Positions 8,724 to 16,582 of a DNA stretch of 64,000 nucleotides are shown one piece after another (positions within the stretch are counted from its first letter, which is position 1; every line of letters begins with the position of its first letter). Position numbers and translations under genes: made by a program. A model generated the notes under the pieces. That model ran no database searches and was not told the DNA's origin. It saw only the letters and a program-made list of their open reading frames with translations. Source of the stretch: Caulobacter vibrioides (GTDB lineage: Bacteria; Pseudomonadota; Alphaproteobacteria; Caulobacterales; Caulobacteraceae); assembly GCA_001449105.1 (NCBI GenBank), contig LNIY01000035.1, positions 1 through 64,000 on the forward strand, given 5' to 3'.

Positions 8724-9749
8724 GTGACGATTGCGACGATCAAGGACGAAGGACGGTTCACCGTCCTGGACGGGCTGCGCGGCGTCGCGGCGCTTGGCGT
8801 GCTGCTCTATCACATCGCCGACTGGTCGGGCCGGCGCGGCCATTTCGGCCACGGCTATCTGGCGGTGGATTTCTTCTTCTGCCTCAGCGGCTTCGTGCTG
8901 GCCCACGCCTTCGAGCAGCGCCGGATCGGCTTTGGCGAGTACCTCGTCGCCCGCTGGGTGCGGGTCTGGCCCATGCTGGCCATCGCCACGGTCGCCGGCG
9001 CGCTGCTGACCGGCAAGGGCGACGCCGAGACCTGGGCCGACTTCGCCAAGGGCCTGCTGCTGATCCCCAAGTTCGCGCCGATGGAAGCGGGGACCTTCCC
9101 GTCGCTGTTTCCCTTCAACCCGCTGGCCTGGTCGTTGTGCCTGGAGGTGCTGGTCAGTTTGGCCTGGTTCCCCTTCCGCCGCGCACCCGACACGGCGGTG
9201 GTGATGTTCGGGCTGCTGGCCGGCGCGGCCCTGCTGTTCGTGTCCATCGGCATGGGCGGGCTGCAGACCGGCTGGGACCAGGCGACGTTCGGCCTGGGCG
9301 TCCTGCGCGCGGCCTATCCCTTCGCCATCGGCTGGATGTGCTGGCGCTATAGGACCGGCTTCGAGGCGCGCAGGATCTGGTTGCCGGCCGTCCTGCTGCT
9401 GGTCGTGCTGGTGTTGCCGGTCTGGCCGAGCCGGGTGGTCAACGGACTCTACGATTTCGCCTGCACCACCTTGCTGTTCCCGGCCCTGGTGCTGCTGGGC
9501 GCCTATGATCCCGGCGGCCGGATCGCCCGGCTCTGCGAGCGGCTGGGCGGGGTGTCCTATCCGCTCTACGCCCTGCACTGGGCGTTCTGGTACGTGATGA
9601 TCTCGATCTATCCGCACGGCTGGCGACGCGACCTGCCGCTGTGGTTCTGCGTGCTGGCCTTCTTCGTCCTGCCGGCCGCGTCGTGGGCCGCCTGGCGCTG
9701 GGTCGAGACCCCGCTGCGCACGCGCCTGAAGCGATTGACCGGAACCTGA
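8724..9749 (+). CDS. Acyltransferase 3 family membrane protein (OafA/YrhL type)
   Basis: This 341-residue integral membrane protein has about ten hydrophobic helices. The N-terminal motif FTVLDGLRGVAALGVLLYHIADW (residues 12-34) contains the family RG and the catalytic His of LLYH. GYLAVDFFFCLSGFVLAHAFEQR (about 50-72) is the second conserved block. Such proteins move acetyl or succinyl groups across the membrane onto surface sugars; the acceptor here is unknown. The start is GTG, 40 bp after the ligD stop. It ends in basic residues TRLKRLTGT. No glycan genes lie next to it. Confidence 0.88.
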   Translation: MTIATIKDEGRFTVLDGLRGVAALGVLLYHIADWSGRRGHFGHGYLAVDFFFCLSGFVLAHAFEQRRIGFGEYLVARWVRVWPMLAIATVAGALLTGKGDAETWADFAKGLLLIPKFAPMEAGTFPSLFPFNPLAWSLCLEVLVSLAWFPFRRAPDTAVVMFGLLAGAALLFVSIGMGGLQTGWDQATFGLGVLRAAYPFAIGWMCWRYRTGFEARRIWLPAVLLLVVLVLPVWPSRVVNGLYDFACTTLLFPALVLLGAYDPGGRIARLCERLGGVSYPLYALHWAFWYVMISIYPHGWRRDLPLWFCVLAFFVLPAASWAAWRWVETPLRTRLKRLTGT

Positions 9750-9829
9750 CGCGAGAAAATCGTCGCCCGCCGGTGTGCATCCGGCGAGGATGTGCGTCAT
9801 GCACTCCGGGACAGCTTTCGAGACGGACC

Positions 9830-10339
9830 GTGCGCGCCAAGAGTGAACAGGACCTGGGGAGCTTGGATCGGCGCTATCGGCCCGCGCTGATGGCGTTCTT
9901 CATGCGCCGCGCCGCAAGCCACAGCGACGCCGAGGACATGACCCAGGAGCTGTTCGCCAAGCTGGCTCTGACCGACGGCGAGCGGACGATGGACAACGCC
10001 GACGCCTACATCTTCCAGATGGCCGCCAACCTGCTGCGCGACCGCGCCCGCCGCGAGCGCGTGCGGTCGAGCTACAGCGCCGCCGCCCGCGCCGAGCCGC
10101 TGGACCTGGAGCCCCTCGATCCCGCCCGGGTGCTGATGGGCCGCGAGCGGCTGGGCGAGGTGTCAGAGGCCCTGCGCGAACTGCCCGAGCGGACCCGCGC
10201 GATCTTCCTGCTGTTTCGGCTGGAGGGCATGAAGCAGGCCGAACTGGCGCAGCTCTACGGCATGACGACCAGCGGCGTGCAGAAACACATCCTCAAGGCC
10301 ATGGGCCATCTGACCAAGCGTACGAGGGCCGGGGAATGA
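9830..10339 (+). CDS. FecI-type ECF sigma factor
   Basis: The protein has 169 residues. Sigma region 2 covers RRYRPALMAFFMRRAASHSDAEDMTQELFAKLAL (about 14-47), and region 4 covers LRELPERTRAIFLLFRLEGMKQAELAQLYGMTTSGVQKHILKAMGHL (about 112-158), a helix-turn-helix for -35 recognition. The GTG at 9830 gives a normal-length family member. The open frame continues upstream to 9641, but that part is antisense-like Arg/Pro-rich sequence over the acyltransferase end. The stop overlaps the anti-sigma start (ATGA), and a TonB receptor with a signalling domain follows. This is a complete cell-surface signalling set. Confidence 0.9.
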   Translation: MRAKSEQDLGSLDRRYRPALMAFFMRRAASHSDAEDMTQELFAKLALTDGERTMDNADAYIFQMAANLLRDRARRERVRSSYSAAARAEPLDLEPLDPARVLMGRERLGEVSEALRELPERTRAIFLLFRLEGMKQAELAQLYGMTTSGVQKHILKAMGHLTKRTRAGE

Positions 10340-11439
10340 GCGGGCCCGACATGACCGACACCTCGCCCGAGGAGGCCCTGGACGCCGCCGCCGCCTGGTG
10401 CGTGCGCCTGGCCGAGGGCGAGCTGTCGCCGGCCGAACAGGCTGACCTCGAGGCCTGGTTCGCCGCTGATCCCGAGCATCGCGCCCTGCTGGACGACGCC
10501 GTCTGCGCCTGGAGGGCGGTGGACGACCAGGCCATGAGCCCGGGCATGGTCGCCCTGCGCGGCGAGGCCCTGGAAGACCTGCGCCGCGCCCAGCAGGCGC
10601 GGTGGTCGCGCAAGCCCGGCCGTCGCGCGGTGATCGGCGGCGCGATCGCCGCCTGTCTGGTGGCCGCCCTGGCCGGCGGCGGGCTCGTCTGGCGCGCCAG
10701 CCTGCCCGACGTCTATCGCACCACCGAGGGCGAGCGCCGGATCGTCGAGCTGCCCGACGGTTCGCGCGCTTCGCTCGACGCCGCCACCGTGCTGCGCGTC
10801 CGCTACGACGGTGGCCGCCGGCGGTTGTGGCTCGACGAGGGCCGCGCCAAGTTCTCGGTGGCCAAGGATCCGCTGCGGCCGTTCTCGGTGGCCGCCGACG
10901 GCAAGCTGGTGGTCGCCACCGGTACGACGTTCAGCGTCGAGAAGCTGCCCGGCCAGATGCGCGTGGTGCTGTACGAAGGCCATGTGGCGGTGCTGGACGG
11001 GGAGGGCGCTCGCGGGCGTCCGCCGCCGTCGCTGAAGGTCGACGGCGCGCCGGCCGAACATCTGCTGACCCCAGACCATGAACTGGTTGCCTCGACGACG
11101 TCCGACACCACCGTGGTCTCGGCCACCGATCCGTCTCGCGCCGCCTCGTGGGAAAGCGGCCAGCTGGTGTTCCAGGACGAGCCCATGGACCTCGCCGTCG
11201 AGCGGGTGAACCGCTACGCTCGCGAGAAGCTGCGGATCGCCGATCCGGCGGTGGGGCGGCTGAAGATCAGCGGCGTCTTTACCTCGGGCGACACCCGGGC
11301 CTTCGTCGACGGCGTGACGGCCGTGCTGCCGGTCCGGGCCGAACCGGCTTCGGGCGAAACTGTGCTGCGGATCGACCGGGGACAAAACAACCGGGGACAA
11401 AAAAAGATCAGCGGCGCTGGTGAGTCTTCCGCGGACTGA
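10336..11439 (+). CDS. FecR-family anti-sigma / sigma regulator
   Basis: This 367-residue inner-membrane protein is predicted to span the membrane once. The N-terminal cytoplasmic DUF4880-like part (AAAWCVRLAEGELSPAEQADLEAWFAADPEHRALLDDA, about 17-54) binds the sigma factor. A membrane helix follows near 97-117 (VIGGAIAACLVAALAGGGLVW). The periplasmic FecR domain (TTEGERRIVELPDGSRASLDAATVLRVRYDGG, about 131-162) comes next, then the C-terminal STN-like part. It couples the receptor to the sigma factor. The last 25 codons contain a repeated RGQ unit encoded by two near-identical 14-base stretches, with a run of seven A, which looks like a recent small duplication. Confidence 0.9.
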   Translation: MSGPDMTDTSPEEALDAAAAWCVRLAEGELSPAEQADLEAWFAADPEHRALLDDAVCAWRAVDDQAMSPGMVALRGEALEDLRRAQQARWSRKPGRRAVIGGAIAACLVAALAGGGLVWRASLPDVYRTTEGERRIVELPDGSRASLDAATVLRVRYDGGRRRLWLDEGRAKFSVAKDPLRPFSVAADGKLVVATGTTFSVEKLPGQMRVVLYEGHVAVLDGEGARGRPPPSLKVDGAPAEHLLTPDHELVASTTSDTTVVSATDPSRAASWESGQLVFQDEPMDLAVERVNRYAREKLRIADPAVGRLKISGVFTSGDTRAFVDGVTAVLPVRAEPASGETVLRIDRGQNNRGQKKISGAGESSAD

Positions 11440-11498
11440 GGCGTCTCACTGACCAAAGCGCCGCCAAAGAACAATGATCGGCGCGAGGGAGGGAAGTG

Positions 11499-14075
11499 AT
11501 GCGCAAGAGCTTCGACCGCCGCCTCGTCTGGGGCGCCGCCACCGCTACCGCCGCCGTCCTGGCGGCCCTGACCGCGCCGACAGCCGGCTACGCCCAGCAG
11601 CGCGCGACCTACAGTTTCGACATTCCGGCTCAGGACCTGGGCGGCGCCCTGCGGGCCTTCGGCCGCGCCTCGGGCCAGCAACTGGCCTTCGACGAGACCC
11701 AGATCCGCGGCAAGCGCAGCGCCGGTCTGAAGGGCAGCTTCTCGGCGCAGGACGGTCTCAAGCGTTTGCTGGCCGGCTCGGACATGGTGGCCCAGCCCAC
11801 CGCCAGCGGCGTCTACGCCATTCGCGGGCGAGACCTGCTGGTCGCCGCCAGCGCGACCAGCCAGGCCGCTCCGGCCGTCGCCGCTGAGCCGCCGGTCCAG
11901 CCGGAAGCGCCTTCGGAAGTGGAAGAGGTCATCGTCGTCGGTACGCCCGGCGGCGCGGGCATCGACAAGCTGTCGGCCAGTTTCGCGGTCAGCACCGTTA
12001 ACGCCGCCGACATCACCAAGGCCTCGCCGAAATCGAGCGCCGAACTGCTGGCCCTGGTGCCAGGCGTCTGGGTCGAGACCTCGGGCGGGGTTGCGGGAGC
12101 GAATGTCTTCGTGCGCGGCTTTCCCGCCACCGGCGACGCCGAGTTCCTGACCATCCAGTTGCAGGGCGCGCCGATCTATCCGCCCTCGACCCTGTCGTTC
12201 CTTGAGAACTCGTCGATCTTCCGCGTCGACGAGACGATCTCACGGATGGAAGCCCTGCGCGGCGGCCCCAACCCGATCTTCTCCAACGGCCAGCCGGGCC
12301 TGACGACCAACTTCATGCTCAAGGAAGGCGGCGAGGACACCAAGGGCCTGGTGAAGGCCTCGACCTCGGACTACGGCCTGCGCCGCATCGACGGCATGGT
12401 CAGCGGCAAGCTGGCGGACGACCTGTTCTTCATGGTCGGCGGCTACGTCGCCCGCTCGCCGGGCATTCGCGACACCCAGTTCGACAGCGAGAAGGGCCAG
12501 CAGTTCACGGTGAACCTCACCAAGAAGCTGGAGAACGGCAAGATCAACCTCTACGCCCGCGCCACCGACGACCATGGCGCCTGGTACCTGCCGTTCGCGA
12601 TCAACGTGCCCGGCGTCGACAAGGGGACCTACACCCAGCTGGGCGAGCTTTCGCGTCACCAGACCCTGCAGGTCCACGCCAACGGCGCGACCCGCAGCTT
12701 CGATCTCGCCGACGGCCGCGGCTGGAAGGGCTATGTCGCCGGCGGCAGCTTCGAGCACGACTTCGGCGACGGCTGGACGGTGCGCGATCGCTTCAGCTTC
12801 ACCAAGGGCGACGCCAACACCTACGGCCTGGTGCCCGATGGCGGGGCGGTGACGGCCTCGTCGGTGGCGACCGTCATCGGCGGTCCGGCGGTCACGCGCG
12901 GCGGGACGACGTTGGGAGCCAACGACTACGTGCAGGCCTGGGGCGCCTGGATCGTCGAGAAGGAGATCGAGGCGCTGACCAACGACTTCAGCGTCTCCAA
13001 GAGCTTCGGCGCCCACGAAATCTCGGCCGGCTACTACGCCTCCAGCTTCTCGTCGGACGACTTCTGGACCATCGGCAACTTCCGGCCGATGCAGGTGAAA
13101 GCCAACGGCGACTACCTGGCGGCCAATGTCAGCTGCGCCAACCTCGCCACGGCCGGCAGCGGCGCGGGCTGCTGGAACTACGGCCTGGTGTCGGCCGGCG
13201 ACGGGCGGGTGGACGCGCTCTATCTGGCAGACGCCTGGCAGGCCACCGAAGCCCTGCGCATCGATCTCGGCGTGCGCCGCGAGCGGTTCAAGACCGACTA
13301 CGTGGTCGACGACGGCGCCGGCTATCCGGACGGCCTGGCCATCCGCACCACCGACTACAGCAACAGCAAGACCTCCTACACGGTCGGCGCCAACTACGAC
13401 CTGAACGACGTCTCCGGCGTCTTCGTGCGCTATTCGCGAGGCTACAAGTTCCCCAGCTTCGACAACTTCCGCGAAAACCTGACCGACACCCTGAAGGTCG
13501 ATCAGTACGAACTGGGCTACAAGCTGCGCAGCGGGCCGTTCGAGCTCTACGCCACCGGCTTCGCCAACGAGTTCAAGGGCGCCAAGTTCGCCGACGTCGG
13601 CGGCATCCAGGAGAGCAACACCAACAAGGCCCACGGCATCGAACTCGACGGCCGCTGGAAGTCGGACTTCGGCCTGTCGCTGGCCCTGAACGGCACCTTC
13701 CAGAAGACCGAGATCAAGCAGTCCTCGATCCCGGCCAACGCCGGCAACAGCGCCCAGCGCCAGCCCGACTGGCAGATCCGCTTCACGCCCAGCTGGGACG
13801 TGGCCATCGGCACGGTCGACGCCACCTTCTACGGCACGCTCAGCGCGGTCGACGACCGCTATGGCGACAACGCCAACACCCAGGTGCTGAAGGGCTACGA
13901 GAAGCTCGATCTCGGCGCGATCTTCCGGGTGGGCCAGTTCGACGTGCAGATCGCCGGCGACAATCTCACCGACAGCCACGGCCTGACCGAGGGCGATCCG
14001 CGCTCGACCAGCGGCGCCAACGCCCGGCCGATCCTCGGCCGCTCGGTGCGCTTGAGCGTCGGCTACAACTTCTGA
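11499..14075 (+). CDS. TonB-dependent receptor with N-terminal STN signalling domain
   Basis: This is an 858-residue outer-membrane protein. A signal peptide (about 1-30, ending GYAQQ) leads into an STN domain (about 33-105, FDIPAQDLGGALRAFGRASGQQLAFDE) that talks to FecR. The TonB box region (EVEEVIVVG) is followed by a plug (about 160-290, with VPGVWVETSGGVAGANVFVRGF and MEALRGGPNPIFSNGQPG). The beta-barrel ends LGRSVRLSVGYNF with a terminal Phe as required for BAM insertion. Substrate is not evident: FecI-coupled receptors often take ferric siderophores, but the next gene is trehalase. ATG 11499 is preferred over the adjacent GTG 11496; both lie after GAGGGAGGGAA. Confidence 0.92.
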   Translation: MRKSFDRRLVWGAATATAAVLAALTAPTAGYAQQRATYSFDIPAQDLGGALRAFGRASGQQLAFDETQIRGKRSAGLKGSFSAQDGLKRLLAGSDMVAQPTASGVYAIRGRDLLVAASATSQAAPAVAAEPPVQPEAPSEVEEVIVVGTPGGAGIDKLSASFAVSTVNAADITKASPKSSAELLALVPGVWVETSGGVAGANVFVRGFPATGDAEFLTIQLQGAPIYPPSTLSFLENSSIFRVDETISRMEALRGGPNPIFSNGQPGLTTNFMLKEGGEDTKGLVKASTSDYGLRRIDGMVSGKLADDLFFMVGGYVARSPGIRDTQFDSEKGQQFTVNLTKKLENGKINLYARATDDHGAWYLPFAINVPGVDKGTYTQLGELSRHQTLQVHANGATRSFDLADGRGWKGYVAGGSFEHDFGDGWTVRDRFSFTKGDANTYGLVPDGGAVTASSVATVIGGPAVTRGGTTLGANDYVQAWGAWIVEKEIEALTNDFSVSKSFGAHEISAGYYASSFSSDDFWTIGNFRPMQVKANGDYLAANVSCANLATAGSGAGCWNYGLVSAGDGRVDALYLADAWQATEALRIDLGVRRERFKTDYVVDDGAGYPDGLAIRTTDYSNSKTSYTVGANYDLNDVSGVFVRYSRGYKFPSFDNFRENLTDTLKVDQYELGYKLRSGPFELYATGFANEFKGAKFADVGGIQESNTNKAHGIELDGRWKSDFGLSLALNGTFQKTEIKQSSIPANAGNSAQRQPDWQIRFTPSWDVAIGTVDATFYGTLSAVDDRYGDNANTQVLKGYEKLDLGAIFRVGQFDVQIAGDNLTDSHGLTEGDPRSTSGANARPILGRSVRLSVGYNF

Positions 14076-14115
14076 CGATCTCGCGGGTTCTGACCTGCAA
14101 CAGACCCTGCGCGCG

Positions 14116-14152
14116 GGCCGGCCTTCCTCCCTGCCGGCCTGCGTTCTTTTTG
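14116..14152 (+). terminator. Possible weak terminator between receptor and trehalase genes
   Basis: GGCCGGC (14116-14122) pairs with GCCGGCC (14133-14139) around a 10-base loop, and TTCTTTTT follows after a short gap. The displaced T-run makes it weaker than a textbook terminator, so partial read-through into the trehalase gene is possible. Confidence 0.45.
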
Positions 14153-14181
14153 TCCGATGCGTCTTTTTCGATGAGGCCCCG

Positions 14182-15774
14182 ATGATCCGCGCCCGCCTGC
14201 TCGCCGTCGTTTCCGCCGCGGCCTGGACGGCCTGCGCACCGCTCGCCCTGGCCCAGACGCCGGCGGCGGAGATCGCAACGCCGGCGGACACTTACCAGGA
14301 GCTGTTCCACCAGGTGCAGACCCGGCGGCTGTTCCCGGACGGCAAGACCTTCGTCGACGCCGCGCCCCGGCGCGACCCGGCTGCGATACTCAGGGACTAC
14401 CGCGCCCAGGCCCGCTTCACCGACGCCGAGCTGAGGCGCTTCGTGCGCGCCAATTTCGTCGTGCCGGAGGCCGGGGCGACGCCCGCGCCCAGCGCGGACC
14501 GCACCACCCTGAAGGCCCATATCGCCGCCCTGTGGCCGCACCTGACCCGCGATCCGGTCAAGCCCGTGGCCGGCGGTTCGGCCCTGGCCATGGAAAAGCC
14601 GTTCGTCGTGCCCGGCGGGCGCTTTCGCGAAATCTACTATTGGGACAGCTACTTCACGATGCTGGGCCTGAAGCTCGACGGGCGAAGCGATCTGGTCGAA
14701 AGCATGATCGACGACTTCGGCGGCCTGATCGACGGCTACGGCCATATCCCCAACGGCGCGCGCACCTACTATCTCAGCCGCTCGCAGCCGCCGTTCTTCT
14801 ACGCCATGGCCGGCCTGTCGGAGGCGACCGAGCCGGCGGTGGTCAAGGCCCGGGTCGACCTGATGCGACGCGAGCACGCCTTCTGGATGGACGGCGAGAA
14901 GTCGGTCGCGCCGGGCAAGGCGTATCGCCGGATCGTGGCCCTGCCGGGCGGGGCGGTGCTGAACCGCTATTACGACGACCGGGTCACGCCGCGCGACGAG
15001 TCCTACCGCGAGGACCTGGAGACCGCCCGCGAGGCCTGTCTGGCCACCGGCCGCCCGCCGGCGGAGGTGTTCCGCGACCTGCGGGCCGGAGCCGAGAGCG
15101 GCTGGGACTTCTCCTCGCGCTGGATGGCCGACGGCGAGCACCTGAAGACCATCCGCACGACGGCCATCGTCCCCGTCGATCTCAACGCGCTGATGTACGG
15201 CCTGGAAGGTGCGATCTCGGCCGGCTGCGCCCGGATCGCCGACACCGCCTGCGCCGCCGAGTTCGACGCCCGCGGCAAGGCCCGCAAGGCGGCCATGGAC
15301 GCGATGCTGTGGGACGCTTCGCGCGGCGTCTATCTCGACTACCTCTGGACGGGCGGCGAGCGGATCGACGCCTTGAGCGCGGCGACCCTCTATCCGTTGT
15401 TCGTCGGCGCCGCCTCGCCCGAGCAGGCCAAGGCGGTGGCGGTCGCCACCCGTGCGCAGTTGCTGGCCTCCGGCGGCCTGCGCACCACCACCCGCCGCAC
15501 CGGCCAGCAGTGGGACACGCCCAACGGCTGGGCGCCGTTGCAGTGGGTGGCCGTCGCTGGACTGCGTCGCTACGGCGAGAGCGCCCTGGCGGCGGAGGTC
15601 TCGACCCGCTGGCTGGCGACGGTCGAGCGCGAGTACCGGGCCAGCGGCAAGATGCTGGAAAAGTACGACGTCGAGGAAGCCAAGGCCGGCGGGGGCGGGG
15701 AGTACCCGCTGCAGGACGGCTTCGGCTGGACCAACGGGGTCGCCCGGGCGCTGCAGGAGAGCGCCGGGAACTAG
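14182..15774 (+). CDS. treA: Alpha,alpha-trehalase, secreted (GH37)
   Basis: This 530-residue periplasmic enzyme hydrolyses trehalose to two glucose. It has a signal peptide MIRARLLAVVSAAAWTACAPLALAQ. Both GH37 signatures are present: PGGRFREIYYWDSYFTMLGL (about residues 143-162) and QQWDTPNGWAPLQW (about 443-456). The catalytic acid and base are expected in the RAGAESGWDFSSRW segment (Asp, about 311) and near the C-terminal ...KYDVE block (Glu). Length is typical. The gene lies 106 bp after the TonB receptor on the same strand, which raises the idea that the receptor imports or senses trehalose-like sugars. Its stop codon shares bases with the convergent Crp gene stop. Confidence 0.93.
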   Translation: MIRARLLAVVSAAAWTACAPLALAQTPAAEIATPADTYQELFHQVQTRRLFPDGKTFVDAAPRRDPAAILRDYRAQARFTDAELRRFVRANFVVPEAGATPAPSADRTTLKAHIAALWPHLTRDPVKPVAGGSALAMEKPFVVPGGRFREIYYWDSYFTMLGLKLDGRSDLVESMIDDFGGLIDGYGHIPNGARTYYLSRSQPPFFYAMAGLSEATEPAVVKARVDLMRREHAFWMDGEKSVAPGKAYRRIVALPGGAVLNRYYDDRVTPRDESYREDLETAREACLATGRPPAEVFRDLRAGAESGWDFSSRWMADGEHLKTIRTTAIVPVDLNALMYGLEGAISAGCARIADTACAAEFDARGKARKAAMDAMLWDASRGVYLDYLWTGGERIDALSAATLYPLFVGAASPEQAKAVAVATRAQLLASGGLRTTTRRTGQQWDTPNGWAPLQWVAVAGLRRYGESALAAEVSTRWLATVEREYRASGKMLEKYDVEEAKAGGGGEYPLQDGFGWTNGVARALQESAGN

Positions 15775-16538
15775 AGCTCCGGCTCGTCGCCGCCCAGGCG
15801 CTCGATCTCGGCGACCAGACCGTCGATGTCGAGGATGCTCAGGGTGCGGCCCTGCTTGGCGATCAGGTTGCGGGCTTCCAGCCGGTTCAGCTCGCGGGTC
15901 ACGGCCTCGCGCTGGGCGCCCGCCAGGACGGCGATCTCGGCGTGGGTCGGGGCGCGGGCCAGGATGGCGCGGTTATCCTCGATGCCGACGTCGGTCGCCA
16001 GGCGCAGCAGCTCCATCTGCACGCGGCAGGGGGCCGAGACGGCGTTCAACTCGAACACCCGGCTGCTCAGCGCCCGGACCATGGCGGCCAGGTCCTCCAT
16101 CACCGCGCGGGTGAAGTTGGGCGAGCCCGACATCAGCTCGGCGACCAGCGATTCGGGCAGGCGACCCACCACGGCCTCGGTCAGGGCGGTGACGTTGGCC
16201 GAGCGCGGCAGGCGGTCGATGGCGGCGATCTCGCCGAAATAGGAGCCGGGCTGCAGACGGCGATAGCCGACTTCGCGGCCCGATCGCGCGTACTGGTTCA
16301 CCAGCAACAGGCCTTGCACGACGACATAGATCGCGCCGCCGGGATCGTGCCGCTGCACGAGGCGCGCGCCCCGTCGCACCGAGAGAATCTCGATGCGCGA
16401 GGCCAGGGCCTCCACCTCTGCGGGCGCCATGTGACGCAGCAGGCGACAACCGGCCAGGGCCTGCAGACGGGAGGCCTGATCGCCGAAGCCTGCCGCATTC
16501 GAAGCGCCAGCGGTGGCGGCGCTCGCGGAAGAGTCCAT
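15771..16538 (-). CDS. Crp/Fnr-family transcription regulator
   Basis: The protein has 255 residues. The cyclic-nucleotide-binding-like domain covers about 20-140: LRHMAPAEVEALASRIEILSVRRGARLVQRHDPGGAIYVVVQGLLLV, then PGSYFGEIAAIDRLPRSANVTALTEAVV. The FGEIAxxxxxxRSANV phosphate-binding cassette resembles true cAMP binders, with Arg followed by Ser. A winged HTH (ILARAPTHAEIAVLAGAQREAVTRELNRLEARNLI, about 196-230) is C-terminal. There is no FNR-type Cys cluster. The start at 16538 has AGGAG 9 bases upstream; the frame extends 15 codons further without a better site. It diverges from the TIR gene with only 44 bp between starts, so it is a strong candidate regulator of that gene. Confidence 0.88.
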   Translation of the reverse strand: MDSSASAATAGASNAAGFGDQASRLQALAGCRLLRHMAPAEVEALASRIEILSVRRGARLVQRHDPGGAIYVVVQGLLLVNQYARSGREVGYRRLQPGSYFGEIAAIDRLPRSANVTALTEAVVGRLPESLVAELMSGSPNFTRAVMEDLAAMVRALSSRVFELNAVSAPCRVQMELLRLATDVGIEDNRAILARAPTHAEIAVLAGAQREAVTRELNRLEARNLIAKQGRTLSILDIDGLVAEIERLGGDEPEL

Positions 16539-16582
16539 AATCGCCGCTCCTGAGTTCGCGTAAGGGGAGAGTCGAGGGGGCA

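Noticed and set aside
12240..14291. Long open frame on the minus strand (683 codons) opposite the TonB receptor
   Set aside because: It is antisense to a well-conserved receptor. Its composition (Ala, Gly, Val, Arg, His, Gln rich) is the typical reverse shadow of GC-rich codons.
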